Assembly (NCBI GenBank): GCA_009177185.1
Contig: WFMB01000038.1
Coordinates: forward strand, 41,490 to 47,479
Source: Bacteroidales bacterium
Lineage (GTDB): Bacteria; Bacteroidota; Bacteroidia; Bacteroidales; Bacteroidaceae
Reading direction: 5' to 3'
Length of the DNA: 5,990 bases
Positions 5,912 to 5,990 of the stretch are shown piece after piece. The stretch's first letter is position 1. Each line of letters opens with the position of its first letter. The notes under the pieces were generated by a model, which saw only the letters and a program-made list of their open reading frames with translations, was not told the DNA's origin and ran no database searches. The position numbers and the translations under genes were made by a program.

Positions 5912-5990
5912 TTAGAAGAATTTCACATCCTTGCCTTCAATCTCCGAAAGCAATTTGTTGGCAAGCGAACTGGTGCCAAGGCGCAGCCAC
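5912..5990 (-). CDS. deoC: Probable deoxyribose-phosphate aldolase, C-terminal end only
   Basis: A frame entering from the right edge on the minus strand encodes 25 residues, ending at TAA (5914-5912). It contains RLGTSSLANKLLSEIEG and finishes with DVKFF. The G-T-S-S-L block (codons at about 5977-5963) followed by an amphipathic helix resembles the C terminus of E. coli-type DeoC (RFGASSLLASLL), where the Gly and two Ser bind the substrate phosphate. DeoC splits 2-deoxyribose-5-phosphate into acetaldehyde and glyceraldehyde-3-phosphate in deoxynucleoside catabolism. The identification rests on this one short motif. The gene converges on the prenyl synthase gene, and the hairpin at 5783-5830 is its likely terminator. 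Confidence 0.55.
   Translation of the reverse strand, partial: WLRLGTSSLANKLLSEIEGKDVKFF

Noticed and set aside
5890..5913. AAGCCT/AGGCTT dyad as terminator of the deoC-like gene
   Set aside because: The stem is only 6 bp, the loop is 12 nt, there is no T run, and it overlaps the stop codon; the 17-bp hairpin further on is far better.
5848..5990. Plus-strand frame open from ATG 5848 to the right edge
   Set aside because: It runs antisense over the deoC-like tail, starts inside an intergenic region with no promoter, and its peptide looks unstructured.

Overview
The window looks like an ordinary chromosomal segment of a Bacteroidota bacterium, most likely Prevotella or a close relative. Three things point there. 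A Bacteroidota-type -7 promoter element (TAACTTTG) sits in the one divergent intergenic region. The gene starts lack strong Shine-Dalgarno sequences. The DNA polymerase I, with its long interdomain linker, and the GH115 xylan alpha-glucuronidase both resemble versions I know from Bacteroides/Prevotella. The assignment rests on recognition by eye, not on a database search.

Layout, left to right. (1) Bases 1-735, plus strand: the C-terminal part of a GH115 alpha-glucuronidase, cut by the window edge. (2) A 15-bp convergent junction with no visible terminator. (3) Bases 751-1701, minus strand: a secreted endonuclease/exonuclease/phosphatase (EEP) family protein. It lies 42 bp downstream of polA on the same strand, so the two probably share a transcript. 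(4) Bases 1744-4632, minus strand: a full-length DNA polymerase I with intact 5'-nuclease, 3'-5' proofreading and polymerase motifs. (5) A compact divergent promoter region of about 76 bp. (6) Bases 4709-5686, plus strand: a long-chain polyprenyl diphosphate synthase (IspB-like), probably making the menaquinone side chain. (7) Bases 5687-5911: a gene-free convergent region with two strong hairpins, the first a good intrinsic terminator. (8) Bases 5912-5990, minus strand: the last 25 residues of a gene that looks like deoC (deoxyribose-phosphate aldolase), cut by the right edge.

Functionally this is mostly housekeeping (DNA replication/repair, quinone precursor synthesis, deoxynucleoside catabolism) beside a polysaccharide-degradation gene. 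I see no tRNA or rRNA, CRISPR array, insertion sequence, phage gene or toxin-antitoxin pair, and no convincing undescribed multi-gene system. The points most worth a second look are clamp-binding-like motifs in the PolA linker, a promoter that argues against the upstream start of the prenyl synthase, and a hairpin at 5783-5830 that can fold in two mutually exclusive ways.
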